From positions 228,415,741 through 228,479,740 of the forward strand of contig CM041465.1 of NCBI GenBank assembly GCA_023213395.1: a stretch of DNA of 64,000 nt, written 5' to 3'. This document shows positions 1 through 9,240 of this stretch, piece by piece. Position 1 is the stretch's first letter. Each line of letters opens with the position of its first letter. A program made the position numbers and the translations under genes. This DNA is from Cycas panzhihuaensis. Taxonomy: Eukaryota > Cycadophyta. The notes under the pieces were generated by a model, which was given only the letters and a program-made list of their open reading frames with translations, did no database searches and had not been told where the DNA came from.

Positions 1-597
1 CATGTCTGATTCTTTCTGATTGAATTCATTTCATTGTCCATTGCAACTTTCCTTTCTTGATGATCTTTTGCTTCTTGAAAGCTTTGAGGTTCGACTTTGC
101 TTAGTAGAGCTTTTGACCTTTGCCCTCTTGTTTTCTGTTCCATTATATTACTTTTCCCTACCTCAATTGTTTTAATATACCATTTTGGCAACTTTTTCTG
201 TTTTCGTGAGTCTTCCTTCCCACTGGAATCTTCTGTTACTTGATCTGGATTAGTTTCACTTGTTGATGATGGATGAGCTGCCTTCTTACAAGTGATCTCC
301 GATTCATTCTCTTGCTCGATGTCTTTTTACGACACGGTGCTCCTCCTTCTGAAGTGATCTCTGATTCATTTTCCTGTTTAGCTTCTTATGCCTCTTCTTC
401 TGAAGTGATTTCTGATTCATTTTCAGTGTTTCTTGCAGCTTCTTGTTCAATTTCCTTTTCACCCCTTCTATTATTCTGGTTTGTGAAGATTCAATAGAAT
501 CTTCTTCATTAAAAATGACATCTCTGCTTACATAGATTTTGTTAGTTTTAGGATCTATGCATTTATAGGCTTTTGAATTTTTACTGTAGCTTATCAT
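1..597 (-). pseudogene. pol: CopB1 integrase-RT linker and start of reverse transcriptase
   Basis: The segment begins with SKNSKAYKCIDPKTNKIYVS, the conserved copia region after integrase (also at 53640 in CopB3). It passes through an acidic, Ser/Glu-rich linker and reaches LPKWYIKT and the first RT block at the window edge. The linker contains three to four imperfect copies of a unit with core GAAGTGATYTCTGATTCA (about 300-425). RT catalytic motifs lie outside the window. Confidence 0.75.
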
Positions 598-689
598 AAT
601 GCATTCTATGCTTTTTGCATCCAGTTCGGATCTTTTTTTATCTGGAACATGAACAAATGCTTGACTGCCAAAAACTTTGAGAAGACTTC

Positions 690-1530
690 TGACTTATTAT
701 GCAAGAAATATACCCATACTTTCCGAGTGAAGTCATCAATGAATGTTAGAAAGTATCTGCATCCGTTAATTGTGAGTGGTGTAATTGGACCACAAATATC
801 TGTATGTATCAATTCTAGCTTTGACTGAGCTCTCCAAACACTTTCTTTAAAATGATGTCTATGCTGTTTGCCTAGTTGACAGCCTTTACATACAAAGTTC
901 TCTGATGAAATGCTAGGCAAACTATTCACCATCCCTAATTTTTCCATTAGTTTTAGTGAGTCAATTGAGAGATGTCCATACCTCAAATGCCAAGCTTTAT
1001 TATTAGATTTAGAAGTAGTACAAGCTTTTACTTCCAAGTAAGGAAGTACAGGATCTGACATAAGTTTATAAAGATCATTGCATCTTACTCCTTTTGCAAT
1101 AATTCCCATCTCTCTTCATATCTAGAATATGACGGTGCCCATCTTCATAAAAAATGGTTCTCAATCCTTTTTTACTCAATTGAGAGACAGAGAGAAGGTT
1201 CATTTTTAGACCTGGTACAAACAAGACATTTTCGATCTTTTTTGCATTTCCATCCAGATTTACAGAAATGGTTCCAATCCCCTTTATATCAAGGGAATAC
1301 TTATCACCCAATTCTACTGATTTGTCTAGATTGCAGGGTTTCAGAGTTTCAAACCATTCTTCTCGATTTGTCATATGTTTGGAAGCTCCTGAGTCTATAT
1401 ACCATATGTCCTTGTCTTTCATACTGGTGGACAAGGGCAGTGATGAAGGCAATTTCTTCTTCCTCTTCTTCGTCTTTTTCTTTACTATATCCTCCAACAG
1501 GTCTTTTTCCTTTTTAGATCTCACTTCGTC
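690..1530 (-). pseudogene. pol: CopB1 protease and N-terminal integrase, integrase core deleted
   Basis: The aspartic protease is recognised by WYIDSGASKHMT (catalytic Asp in DSG) near 1400. It is followed by the pre-integrase zinc region (WHLRYGHLS, then CKGCQLGKQH) and the first integrase acidic motif (HTDICGP, then FIDDFTRKVWVYF). Just after the SEVFSKF motif the sequence jumps, at about 680-700, to the region normally found after the core (a VPDKK.RS-like segment read in another frame). The second Asp and the catalytic Glu are therefore missing. Frame changes also occur near 1520 (gag to protease) and 1100. This copy cannot encode a working integrase. Confidence 0.85.
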
Positions 1531-2441
1531 TTTGTGGACACTGATAAGGATAGTGCCCACTTTGTCCGCAATAGCAGCATATATCAAAGATTCTACAGTT
1601 GCTGGCGAAATGTCCGGTTCTTCCACAGTTGAAACAGACTCTGTTTTCTCTGCCACGTCCCTGTCCTCTTGGATCTTGCCAGCGTCCTCGTCTTCTGAAA
1701 TCTGGTGTTCCGCTTCGTCCCCGAAATTGATGTCTTCCTCTTGATCCTAAGTTTAGTCTGGATGCAAAGGCATCCTCCAATTCTGATGTGCTTTCATACC
1801 TTTTGTTTCTCTGTTCTTGTCTTAATAACAAACCTGTCAATTCATCAAGAGTTAACTTATCTAATCTATCACTATCTGTGATAGTGTTGATGATTGTATC
1901 AAATGATTTTGGTAATCTTGAAGTCACAAGTTCCACTAGATCTTGTTCAGAAATTAGACCTCCCAAGACTCAAGAGATTATTTCGAATAGTAATAATCTT
2001 ATGCATGAACTCCGTTGCATTTTCATTTTCTTTCATATGAAGTTTGTACAATTCTTCTTTGAGAGCAATTATTCTTGCCTTATTTTTCTGCCCATACAAA
2101 TTTTCTAAACATTTCCAAATTTCAGATGCCAGATTTAATTTTTCAACATAAATCAGAATTGGATCAGGAATTGACATTTTCAAGGTAAGAACACCTATAT
2201 TATTTCTTTCTTCCCAGTTCCCTAGCTTGGCATCACCCAAGCGGTTAGGCGTTTTCCGTTCCTTCAAAGAATGCTCCATGTATTTTTGACCCTCGAATTG
2301 TTTCCACCTTAATTTTCCAAACATGATAGTTGGAATCACCAATTTCTCGGGTTCAAGCGGAGAGATGAGTGTGGAGGACATGTTTTTCGAGAGACAAGGA
2401 GCGGTTGTTAGGATCCGGGCCATACTTTGTATGGAATTCAT
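1514..2441 (-). pseudogene. gag: CopB1 gag (UBN2-type capsid and two zinc knuckles), frameshifted
   Basis: The capsid part (2441-1947) has the copia Gag signature: a GKLRW entry motif, then LYGQKNKARIIALKEELYKL and an LLRQEQ motif further on. It is continued in another frame from 1966 to 1514, so there is a frameshift near 1950-1966. The C-terminal part carries an Arg/Gly-rich stretch and two CCHC knuckles, CFNCGRTGHFASNC and CCYCGQSGHYPYQC, both with all ligands present. Gag packages the element RNA in virus-like particles. Two knuckles in tandem are also seen in CopB2, so this is a family trait. The call is firm at domain level, but the product is not translatable as one chain. Confidence 0.85.
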
Positions 2442-3033
2442 GCGGACCTACACTTGTATGCGATCCGGTACAAAATGTACCTTAAAGAGAGAGGAGGAAG
2501 AGGCACCGAATCCAAAGTTATTTTTAAAAAGCTAACGCCGAGAGAAAACTGAGATTTTAACCGAAACTGGGCGCCTAGGTTAAAACCCGATTTTGTAAAT
2601 ATCTGACAAAATACTCAAAGAAACTCCAAAGAACTTGTCCCAATCTCTTCTTCAGGCTTTGACACAAATTTCAGACCAGATTTGTTCCAGAAATTTCGAA
2701 GAAATCAAGAGGAATTTGCAAAAATACCTCAAAAACTCGCGTGGCTGTAAATTGTTCAGAAAGCCCCTTAAATCTTTGTCAGATGGAGTTGACCCAGAAG
2801 AGAAAAATGACGGGAATACTGAGATCTACCTACTGGTAAATTTTCGTCTGATTCTGAGAGGTTTAATAATTTCTGTCCGTACAACTGTACGGATCCGTAC
2901 TATGTCCGTACGACCACGTCTTTAATGTCACTTTTGCACTTTCTTCACCCTTGCTGGTCTCTCAGATGACTCCTACGTCTTCAGCCACAAAGTTGTCTTC
3001 AGAAAGCCCTCTCTTAATCAGGCAGAGTAACCT
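2442..3033 (-). other. Untranslated leader of CopB1
   Basis: About 590 bp between the primer-binding site and the first gag-like codon. I see no long open frame of known family and no tandem repeat. It matches the expected 5' leader of this copia type. Confidence 0.5.
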
Positions 3034-3045
3034 GCTTTGATACCA
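3034..3045 (-). other. Primer-binding site of CopB1
   Basis: The minus strand reads TGGTATCAAAGC immediately inside the LTR. This is one base from the common plant copia site TGGTATCAGAGC, complementary to the 3' end of initiator tRNA-Met, where minus-strand cDNA synthesis starts. Confidence 0.8.
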
Positions 3046-3279
3046 TGATGAAAAACAAAGGAGAAAAACTAAACAAGGTTTATTCACAGAAGGGAAAGAT
3101 AGGATATCTTCATTGAGTTTTAATCTCCTTAAATATACATCAAGAATGTGACTGTTACATATTGAAATGTAATCGTCGCCTAAGACTGCCAAGTGTCACA
3201 GTCTTATATTGGAGTTACATTTGAGGGTGGTCTCAACATGACCCCCTTTCTCACTTAGATAAAACATTATATACCAACA
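3046..3279 (-). repeat. 5' LTR of CopB1
   Basis: A 234-bp segment that starts TG and ends CA when read on either strand. Its inner end is followed directly by a tRNA-Met type primer-binding site. Its outer end (minus-strand start TGTTGG, then ATGTTTTATC) matches the LTR ends of CopB2 at 20943 and CopB3 at 51749. The partner LTR is outside the window. Confidence 0.8.
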
Positions 3280-3750
3280 TAAATCCATCTATGAAGGAAT
3301 GCATCTCGTTTCCTCCTACTATTTTCAAAACATCACCAGTGAATGGTAGTGGAAAGGAATCTTTTTTTGTTACTCTGTTAAGTTGTCTATAGTCCATGCA
3401 AACTCGTATCTTCCCATTCTTCTTTGGGACTACCACCACTAGACTCACCTAATCATTGTAGTCGATTTCATAAATATATCCTGCTTCCAACATTTTGTCT
3501 AATTCGGCTTTGACCCTTTCTTTGTACTTTGAGTTCATATGATAAGGTCTCTGTTTTACTGGTTTGGCTCTCTCAATAAGATCAATATGATGCATTCCTA
3601 TTTCCGGAGGAATGCGTTTGAGATCTTTATAGGACCATGGAAAAACATCACAGAATTCTTCAAATAATTGTTGGGCTTGTGCTATAGCCTTGTCATCCTA
3701 ATAATTCCCAATTCGTATGTTCTTTGGGTCTTCTTTTGTTCCCAAGTTGA
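3280..3750 (-). pseudogene. pol: GypA reverse transcriptase, N-terminal part
   Basis: A gypsy RT N-terminus: FEEFCDVFPWSYKDLK, then PPEIGMHHIDL, then VVVVPKKNGKIRVCMDYRQL and TKKDSFPLPFTGDVL. It has at least two in-frame stops (about 3450 and 3700) and ends at the CopB1 insertion before the catalytic block. FAWSYKDL-type residues upstream of RT occur in non-chromodomain plant gypsy lineages. Confidence 0.8.
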
Positions 3751-3899
3751 TTTCAATTGTTTCCACTTTTGTTACCTCAATGCCTTTTTGTTCACTGACA
3801 TGATGAGCGGGGGTGCCTTCAATCCTCCTTTCAACGTAGTTAATCTCTGTAAACTCTGGGGGATAGTTAAGGTTTTCTTCTTTGTCATCCTCTAATTCC

Positions 3900-4450
3900 C
3901 TACTTTCCTTTTGACGTATTGATGCTATTGTTTTTTATTCCATTTTTATACTTAGTTCTCTAATTGCCTTGAGTACTTTGTCAATTTTCTTGTTGTCGGA
4001 TGTATGTGAAAACGTTTTTATGAAGGAATCCTTGAGATTACTCCATATTACATCCAAGGTTTGTTCTTTCCCTCTAAACCTATTTTTTGTCACTTGGCTT
4101 AAGGTATGATAGAAAAGATTGCTCTAGATTTTCCTAGGCAAGCTTTGAAATATCCATTCCCACTTACATTTTTGGATATGCTTGCTTGGGCAATCTCCCA
4201 CGTGAAACAACAGAATGTTTAATTGTTTGGGAGGATCAAATCGAGTTCTGAAGGTGATTTGTAATTCTTTCCAATTTTCGAAAGCGGCTTGGTGGGCTAA
4301 GTACCAATACCATGCAATCCCTCTCAATTTCAACACAAAATTTAACTCCCATTGAACTTTGTTTATGATTCCTTCTCCCAACCAATATTCTGTACAATGT
4401 ATTAAGTGGGCAGTTCCATATAGTTCTTCATAAAAGGGCTTCACATAATC
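3900..4450 (-). pseudogene. GypA second capsid-like (retrotransposon gag) domain between protease and RT
   Basis: The translation contains ELNFVLKLRGIAWYWYLAHQ, then FENWKELQITFRTRFDPPKQ, then a stop and a FYHTL..VTKNRFRGKE tail. The spacing of LRG.A..WY, W..L...F..RF and the RFRG tail is that of a Pfam Retrotrans_gag capsid domain. It is distinct from the element's own gag at 15185-17253, which has LAWYKE and FEERFQKF. GypB keeps only the lead-in (KPFYGE..HWLGED) before its pol deletion. It is damaged by at least one stop at about 4123. The alternative, a fossil insertion of another gag, is less likely because it is on the same strand and collinear with the GypB lead-in. Confidence 0.6.
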
Positions 4451-4540
4451 TCCAATATATTCCTCATGACCTCTTTCTTCTGGAATGACAATTTTGTTTT
4501 TTAGACCGAAATCTCTAGGGATACTTTCAACATGTTTCTT

Positions 4541-4960
4541 TTATTTTTCCTTAGATTTGGCGCCGATGGTTGAAAAGGACCTTTGGCTGGGTGGGTGTAC
4601 CTCTAAAGAAGATGAAGAAGGTTTGTTACTTCCTTCCTTGGGCTGAGACAGGGATGGGGAAGGGTGATCTACCTCAAGACCCACACCAAAGGTAGAGGAA
4701 GGGTTAGGGTTAGGGGAAATGGAGTTATTAGAAGATGAATTAGGGTAGGGGTTTAGACTAAGATGGCTATTGGGGTTTGGGTCTAGGGTTTGAATCATAT
4801 TAACATCCTCTCCTACACTACTTTTTATGTTATCATCAACATTCATATAATCAAAAGTTTTAGAATTAATACTAATGTCATTAGTTACATTCCTAGAAAG
4901 TAAGTTATACCTATAGGACATGGGATTGACTTCATATGCGTCTTGTAACCAATAATCCAC
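4541..4960 (-). pseudogene. GypA low-complexity Asn/Pro/Ser linker
   Basis: A 139-codon open stretch rich in Asn, Pro and Ser, with repeated NPNPNS-type runs followed by SQPKEGSNKPSSSSLEV. GypB has the same linker, shorter, at 25343-25200. It lies between protease and the second capsid-like domain and is probably disordered. The plus strand here reads as GGGTTAGGG-like repeats, which are a by-product of the Asn-Pro codons. Confidence 0.65.
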
Positions 4961-4968
4961 AAACTTTG

Positions 4969-5251
4969 TTACACTTTTGTCATCGGAAGAGTTGTAAATT
5001 TCTTCGGCTCCATCTCTTGAGAATTAATTAACTTTGTCGGCTCCTCTGTTGTGTGATACAAGTTGCTTTTGTCAAAAGAAGATACTGTTTCTTCACTTGC
5101 AATAGTTGTGCTTGAGGCATCGTCTGGTATCACCTCAATTGAATTTTTCCCCAACATCGGGAGGACCATTTCACTTCCTTCATCAGATAGTGTGAAGGTT
5201 ACATCCCTCCAACTTTGGAGATATTGGGTCTTATACAACCATCGTCGTTTC
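4969..5251 (-). pseudogene. pol: GypA protease, second part (other side of CopA1)
   Basis: It continues the protease with VTFTLSDEGSEMVLPMLG and IEVIPDDASS, matching GypB (VLPMLGRNHIEVIPDN). The two halves of GypA are collinear with the uninterrupted GypB once CopA1 and one copy of its 5-bp target duplication are disregarded. This is direct evidence for the nested insertion. Confidence 0.8.
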
Positions 5252-5332
5252 TGTTAAACCTTATGTTTAGATGTTAAGCCTATGTACTTTATTTTTCATG
5301 TAATATTTATACTTTTGTACTTTACGGGTGAC

Positions 5333-5350
5333 TTATCACTTAAGTGATAA
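5333..5350. promoter_or_regulatory. Perfect 18-bp palindrome in family-A LTR
   Basis: TTATCACTTAAGTGATAA equals its own reverse complement. It is identical in all five family-A LTRs that contain this region: here, 14236-14253, 12189-12206, 13181-13198 and 60841-60858. A dimeric factor site is possible; no binding protein can be named. Confidence 0.6.
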
Positions 5351-5475
5351 AGTGCACACCCACATTCTTTCCTAGTGATACAACATTGTCACTAAAGGGT
5401 CAAATGGACCCCCATGCACTTTTGCTCACTTGAGAGCCCTAAAAGGACACATGTCCTACATGCAAGGCATGTACC

Positions 5476-5505
5476 TTGGATGTTTGACACTTGTCAAACA
5501 TCCAA
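5476..5505. promoter_or_regulatory. Near-perfect inverted repeat in family-A U3
   Basis: Arms TTGGATGTTTGACA and TGTCAAACATCCAA with a 2-bp centre. It is one copy here and in CopA3 (about 60978), and is amplified to three copies in each mini-CopA LTR. Confidence 0.6.
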
Positions 5506-5529
5506 TGCCTTAGGTCTCTCCTTTCACTT

Positions 5530-5535
5530 TATATA
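5530..5535 (+). promoter_or_regulatory. Candidate TATA box in the CopA1 5' LTR
   Basis: TATATA within TTTATATATTGAGA. The same context occurs in the CopA3 LTR (about 61036), in the 3' LTR, and reversed in the mini-CopA LTRs. Its position about 255 bp before the LTR end fits the U3/R boundary of a copia LTR. Confidence 0.5.
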
Positions 5536-5788
5536 TTGAGAACTTTCCTCATTGTTCTCATATAGAGTTGGAGCTGTATTGTTATGCTGCCAGTTTGCTA
5601 ATCAAACTGTTATTCATTTGGAGGTTGGACTGATTCCAACTCCTCATCTTTGGTATCATTTTCTTGCTCTTTCTCTTCATGCTTGATCTTATAGTTTCAT
5701 TTTTGTCTAGCTTATTTGCTTTTTAGAGCTAGAGTGAACCTAGCTTATAGATCTTGGGATTGTAAGGCCATTAGGCCATTTTCACATT

Positions 5789-5800
5789 TGGTATCAGAGC
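5789..5800 (+). other. Primer-binding site of CopA1
   Basis: TGGTATCAGAGC, the canonical plant copia site complementary to initiator tRNA-Met, two bases inside the 5' LTR. Confidence 0.92.
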
Positions 5801-7912
5801 TAGAGGAGACTAGTTCCCTCTGTTCTGATTTTTCTGTTCAAGGAGATTCAAAATAGGTTTACAAACCCTTGGGGACGACTTTCGCTCTCTGAAGGCGATC
5901 CAAAGTTTGTTGAGACCTATTTTCTTCAGGTTCAAGCTTCTGGAGCAGTGTTAAAAGCTGGAGCAAGGCTACTTTCAGATCTGAATTTTTTTTTTTTCAG
6001 ACCTTAACTGGGGTGCAACACTCACTGTTACTTCAAAACAATGACTTTTCTTTAATCTTTTTCCTTCAAAAAAAAAAAATATCAATCCTCTGTAATGCAA
6101 AGTAGATTTTAGGAAGTTTAATGTCTTTTGTTTGACTGAAAAGCAAACTTTAGTCACTGCACTCAGGTTGCACCTATTTTCTCACTTTTTTGGGTCATTT
6201 TTCTACTAACAGAGCAAATTTTTTGAACAAAATCACTCGTTTCTCTTGCTATCCCCTGTCTGACTTCTGTTGCAGACTTTGTGAAGTATATACTCAGTGG
6301 GCTTTTAGCCTCTGAAAATTGCTTTGTGACTACTCTCTGCTGGGTGTCCTTCACAAACCCCAGAAAAAGGCTCTAAATCACTGGAAACATTGATACTGGG
6401 TTTTGCAGTCTCTAAGAAGGTGTCTCTCCTCCCTTTGGGTTCGACAGAGTGCTAACGGTGACAAGACGTCACCCCTCAAAGTCTCACGGCAACCGTACAA
6501 GCTCGTTGACTGTCCATAGTCCGTGCACCTCACTCTCCCTTCATACGCTTGGTTCTTACTGCACATGGATAAAACGTAGCAAAACTTCAGAGCAAGCTTC
6601 TCATCACTTGGGCGCCCCTTCATCTAAAATTCCAGCTCGAACTGTGAAGGATCCACCGTGTTCTCTCCACTTGCGTGTTCACGGGAGCCGCCTGAGTCAC
6701 GCGGTTGAACGACGACCTCAATTTTTTAAAAATTTCAAAGTTTCTTTGTCTTTTGAAACTTTATGTATTTTAGAATATTCTACTGAATATTCCTTTTTTA
6801 ATGACCCTTTATACTCCAAATTTAAACTTTAGTCATTTTTTATCATTAGAAAAATCACTTCTTTTTAAGTTAAATTCAACTTTATGGTGATTTGTTTATT
6901 AAAACTTCAACACATTGACTTCACTTTAGTGAATGAGAGACTAAATCAAGATTTTAAAGTGATTTTTCACATTAAAAGTGATATTTTTTCCTTTATTAAG
7001 CTATTTTTTAGTCAAGGCACCTTGCATGGTGACCATTAGCTTAATTTTCTCAAGGAAAAAATTACATATTTTTTTGTACTTTTGGAGTTAAAAATCTTCA
7101 TTAATACTTAGTAACTTCATTAAAAGTTGATACTAAGTCATTCTCTCTTCTTCGAAGATTAAAAAATACTTGTTTTAAGTACTTATTAAGGCTCCCTGCG
7201 TGGTGTCCTTATTGTTCAAAGTCTCAAAAAAATTTGAATTTCAGCCTTTGTTTTTTAGGCATTTCAAGCTTTATTTAACACTTATTTCATATTTACAAGT
7301 GTTAAAATGTCTTGTTGAAAGTGATTTTAAAGTGTTGATACTCTGTCAAAGTGATATTTATCATTATTTCAACACTCTTTTTAAGGCACTTTGCATGGTG
7401 ATCTATTGCCCTTAGTCACAAAAAGGGGCTCAAGAACACTATTACTTAATAAAATCACTTCTTTTTTGTTGATCGTTGGGACTATTTTAAAGTCCCAACA
7501 CTTGGTGCTTGGTGTCCTTATTTGGCAAGTGGTCTTTTTCTCTTCACTCTTGAGCATTAAAAGGAACCCACTTGTACTTTCATCACAAGCTTTTTTGCTT
7601 TCCTTCATTGAGTACTTAGCATTCTTTTAAGTGCTTACTTTCTCAAAACTTATTGTACTCAAGCATATTTTACTTGGATTTGTATAGCACTCTCACTTCA
7701 TTAAGTGCTCTTTGTAACAACACTTTTAAGTGTTCATTTGATGTACTAGATTGCTTCTCTTGAAGCCTCTTTCATTGTAAGTTTAATCAAGCACCTTTCA
7801 TAAGTACATCGTCCAAGTAAAATAAATCCTAAGTCCACTTTAATCTTCTCAAAAGTGACTTTAAAATCTTGTTGGAGAGGCCCGAAAAAGGTTCAAACCT
7901 TGCCTCTGAAAT

Positions 7913-7980
7913 AACCTTAAGCTTAGTGCATTCCCTAGAGGACCAACCGACCGTATGGTCAGTGCACGACAATTAAGGTT
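7913..7980 (+). promoter_or_regulatory. Conserved nested hairpin in the family-A leader
   Basis: Outer stem AACCTTAA (7913-7920) pairs with TTAAGGTT (7973-7980). Next stem GTGCA (7926-7930) pairs with TGCAC (7963-7967). Apical stem GACC (7949-7952) pairs with GGTC (7957-7960). CopA3 has the same at 63396-63463, with G-C and C-G pairs of the apical stem becoming wobble pairs. CopA2 has it at 36734-36801, with one compensated outer pair (C-G to T-A), but its apical stem is weak. A role in packaging, dimerisation or translation is only inference. Confidence 0.55.
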
Positions 7981-8177
7981 GTTTGAGGGAAAGGAGGTTC
8001 GAAAAGAGTGTTATTGGGGCTGTGAATCCCAGGAAAGCATGATACGTCCATGCAGATCAACCCTACCTGCCTTGTCCTAAATTTGGCTTGGCCAATTGTT
8101 GGATCTCCTTTATAGAGCAGGGTTGGACCAACTCTTTAGCCTAGTTCTCCACCCCTCATCATTCCATTCAGTTGTTG

Positions 8178-8194
8178 GATCTTCTAGTAAGATC
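8178..8194 (+). promoter_or_regulatory. Short hairpin shortly before gag of CopA1
   Basis: GATCTT, loop CTAGT, AAGATC. It is identical in CopA3 (about 63703-63719) and degenerate in CopA2 (about 37000). It lies about 95 bp before the gag ATG. Confidence 0.4.
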
Positions 8195-8286
8195 AGAACT
8201 GTTGGTTTCGTTACAAGGTGGAACTTAAGCGACGAAAGCTTTGAGTCTCCAAGTTATCTACTAGCTTCAAGCCTTACAACTTTAAC

Positions 8287-9240
8287 ATGGCTGCAATTAA
8301 TATGCTCAATGCATGTACCATCAGATTAACAGGACAAGACAACTATCAAGAATGGAAAATGATCACTCAAAATCTCTTGATAATGAATGAGTTTTGGGGT
8401 TATGTTTCTAGAAGAATACCTCAACCTGTACCTGTTATCAATGATGACGTAATTGTTCCTCCTGATGATGCTCTGGTTGCTGCTTGGGAAGCCAAAGATG
8501 AAATTGCGTTGGCATTCCTACATATGGTTATTGATGTTAATGTAGATCAAAATATTGTATATGCAAAGAGTTCGAAGGAACCATGGGACATTTTGTTCTC
8601 TTTGTATGAAAGGTGAGATGAAGCTCGCATATTGATGGTAAAAGCCAAGTTGCATTTTGTAAAATTTGTTAAGCCTATGTCGGCTTTCCTTTCCTCCATC
8701 AAGGAGGTATGTAATGAATTGAATACACTAGGTAGTTCTGCCACTAGAGATGAGCTTATAACAACAATTGCTAAAGCTTTGCCTAAGGACTACAATGGCT
8801 TTATTTCTTCCACCACACGAGATGGTTCACTCAAATGAATGACATTTAATGAATTTGAAAGCTTGTTGCTTCAAGAGGAGCAAATCTACACCAAGGACAA
8901 TGACGATGAACCATCCACATCAAGCGCATTCATGGCCAAATCAAAGGCTAAGCAGAATCCCAAACTTGCACTTTCAAAGCAGTTTGGGAACATGAACATT
9001 GGTTCCTCAAAGACCAATGTTGTTTGTCATTATTGTGGCAAAGTTGACCATATAACACCTGATTGTAGGAAGAAGGAAGTAGATCTACAACACACATGAC
9101 AACAGTAGCAGCAACCACGTCAACAAAGTCAGAGACATCAACAGCCACGGCAGTAATTCCAACAACAGAGATTCCAGCAACAACAACAACAACAACCCCG
9201 TCGACGAAATCGAGGTGCTTATTGAGGAGGTCAAAGAGGA
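8287..9240 (+). pseudogene. gag: CopA1 gag, broken by stops
   Basis: The ATG at 8287 opens MAAINMLNACTIRLTGQDNY, shared with CopA3 (63813) and, with changes, CopA2 (37118). A UBN2-type capsid follows, ending in FNEFESLLLQEEQ. One CCHC knuckle reads CHYCGKVDHITPDC at about 9030, then a Gln/Arg-rich tail. Stops occur at 8614 (TGA; CopA2 has CGA at the equivalent Arg codon), at 8836, and three in the Gln-rich tail where Gln codons seem to have become TAG or TAA. A frame change near 9240 leads into protease. The Thr-rich open frame 9096-9230 is the wrong frame of this Gln-rich tail. Confidence 0.85.

Larger units (their letters stand above)
1..3279 (-). mobile_element. CopB1, Ty1/copia element, 5' part, truncated by the window edge
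   Basis: Read on the minus strand, this is a copia retrotransposon in the order 5' LTR (3046-3279), primer-binding site, leader, gag, protease, partial integrase and start of RT, leaving the window at base 1. It belongs with CopB2 and CopB3: all three have very short LTRs (about 190-235 bp) ending in an ATGTTTTATC motif, and CopB1 and CopB3 share the post-integrase motif SKNSKAYKCIDPKTN. It abuts GypA RT sequence at 3280, so it is inferred to have inserted into GypA. If so, the 5 bases TAAAT at 3280-3284 should recur at its other end, outside the window. Frameshifts and an integrase deletion make this copy non-functional. Confidence 0.85.
5252..5786 (+). repeat. 5' LTR of CopA1
   Basis: 535 bp, TGTTAAACC to TTTTCACA. 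U3 carries a perfect 18-bp palindrome (5333-5350), a TAGTGATA/TGTCACTA dyad and a 14-bp inverted repeat with a 2-bp loop (5476-5505). A TATA-like TATATA follows at about 5530. Confidence 0.93.
5801..8286 (+). other. Long 5' leader of CopA1
   Basis: About 2.5 kb between primer site and gag ATG without a recognisable coding domain. The same leader stands in CopA3 (61322-63812), and its last 400 bp also in CopA2. It contains spaced copies of an AAGGC-N-CC-N-TGCRTGGTG motif (7014, 7188, 7383, weaker about 7500), many short AAGTGATTTT-type words, and a terminal block with hairpins (7913-7980 and 8178-8194). Short open frames inside it do not agree between copies, so I treat it as untranslated. Typical copia leaders are shorter. 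Confidence 0.75.

Noticed and set aside
4680-4800. GGGTTAGGG-like runs resembling interstitial telomere repeats (also 25360-25440)
   Set aside because: The period is irregular, and on the coding strand these runs encode the Asn/Pro-rich linker conserved between GypA and GypB.
5789-5800. tRNA gene at sites matching initiator tRNA-Met
   Set aside because: Only the 12-base complement of the tRNA 3' end is present, as expected for a primer-binding site; no cloverleaf surrounds it.
6378-6832. Open frames in the first third of the CopA1 leader as protein genes
   Set aside because: The matching region of CopA3 does not keep the frames.
9096-9235. Thr/Ser-rich open frame resembling a mucin-like protein
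   Set aside because: It is the wrong frame of a CAA/CAG-rich Gag tail; the Gln/Arg frame continues directly from the zinc knuckle.
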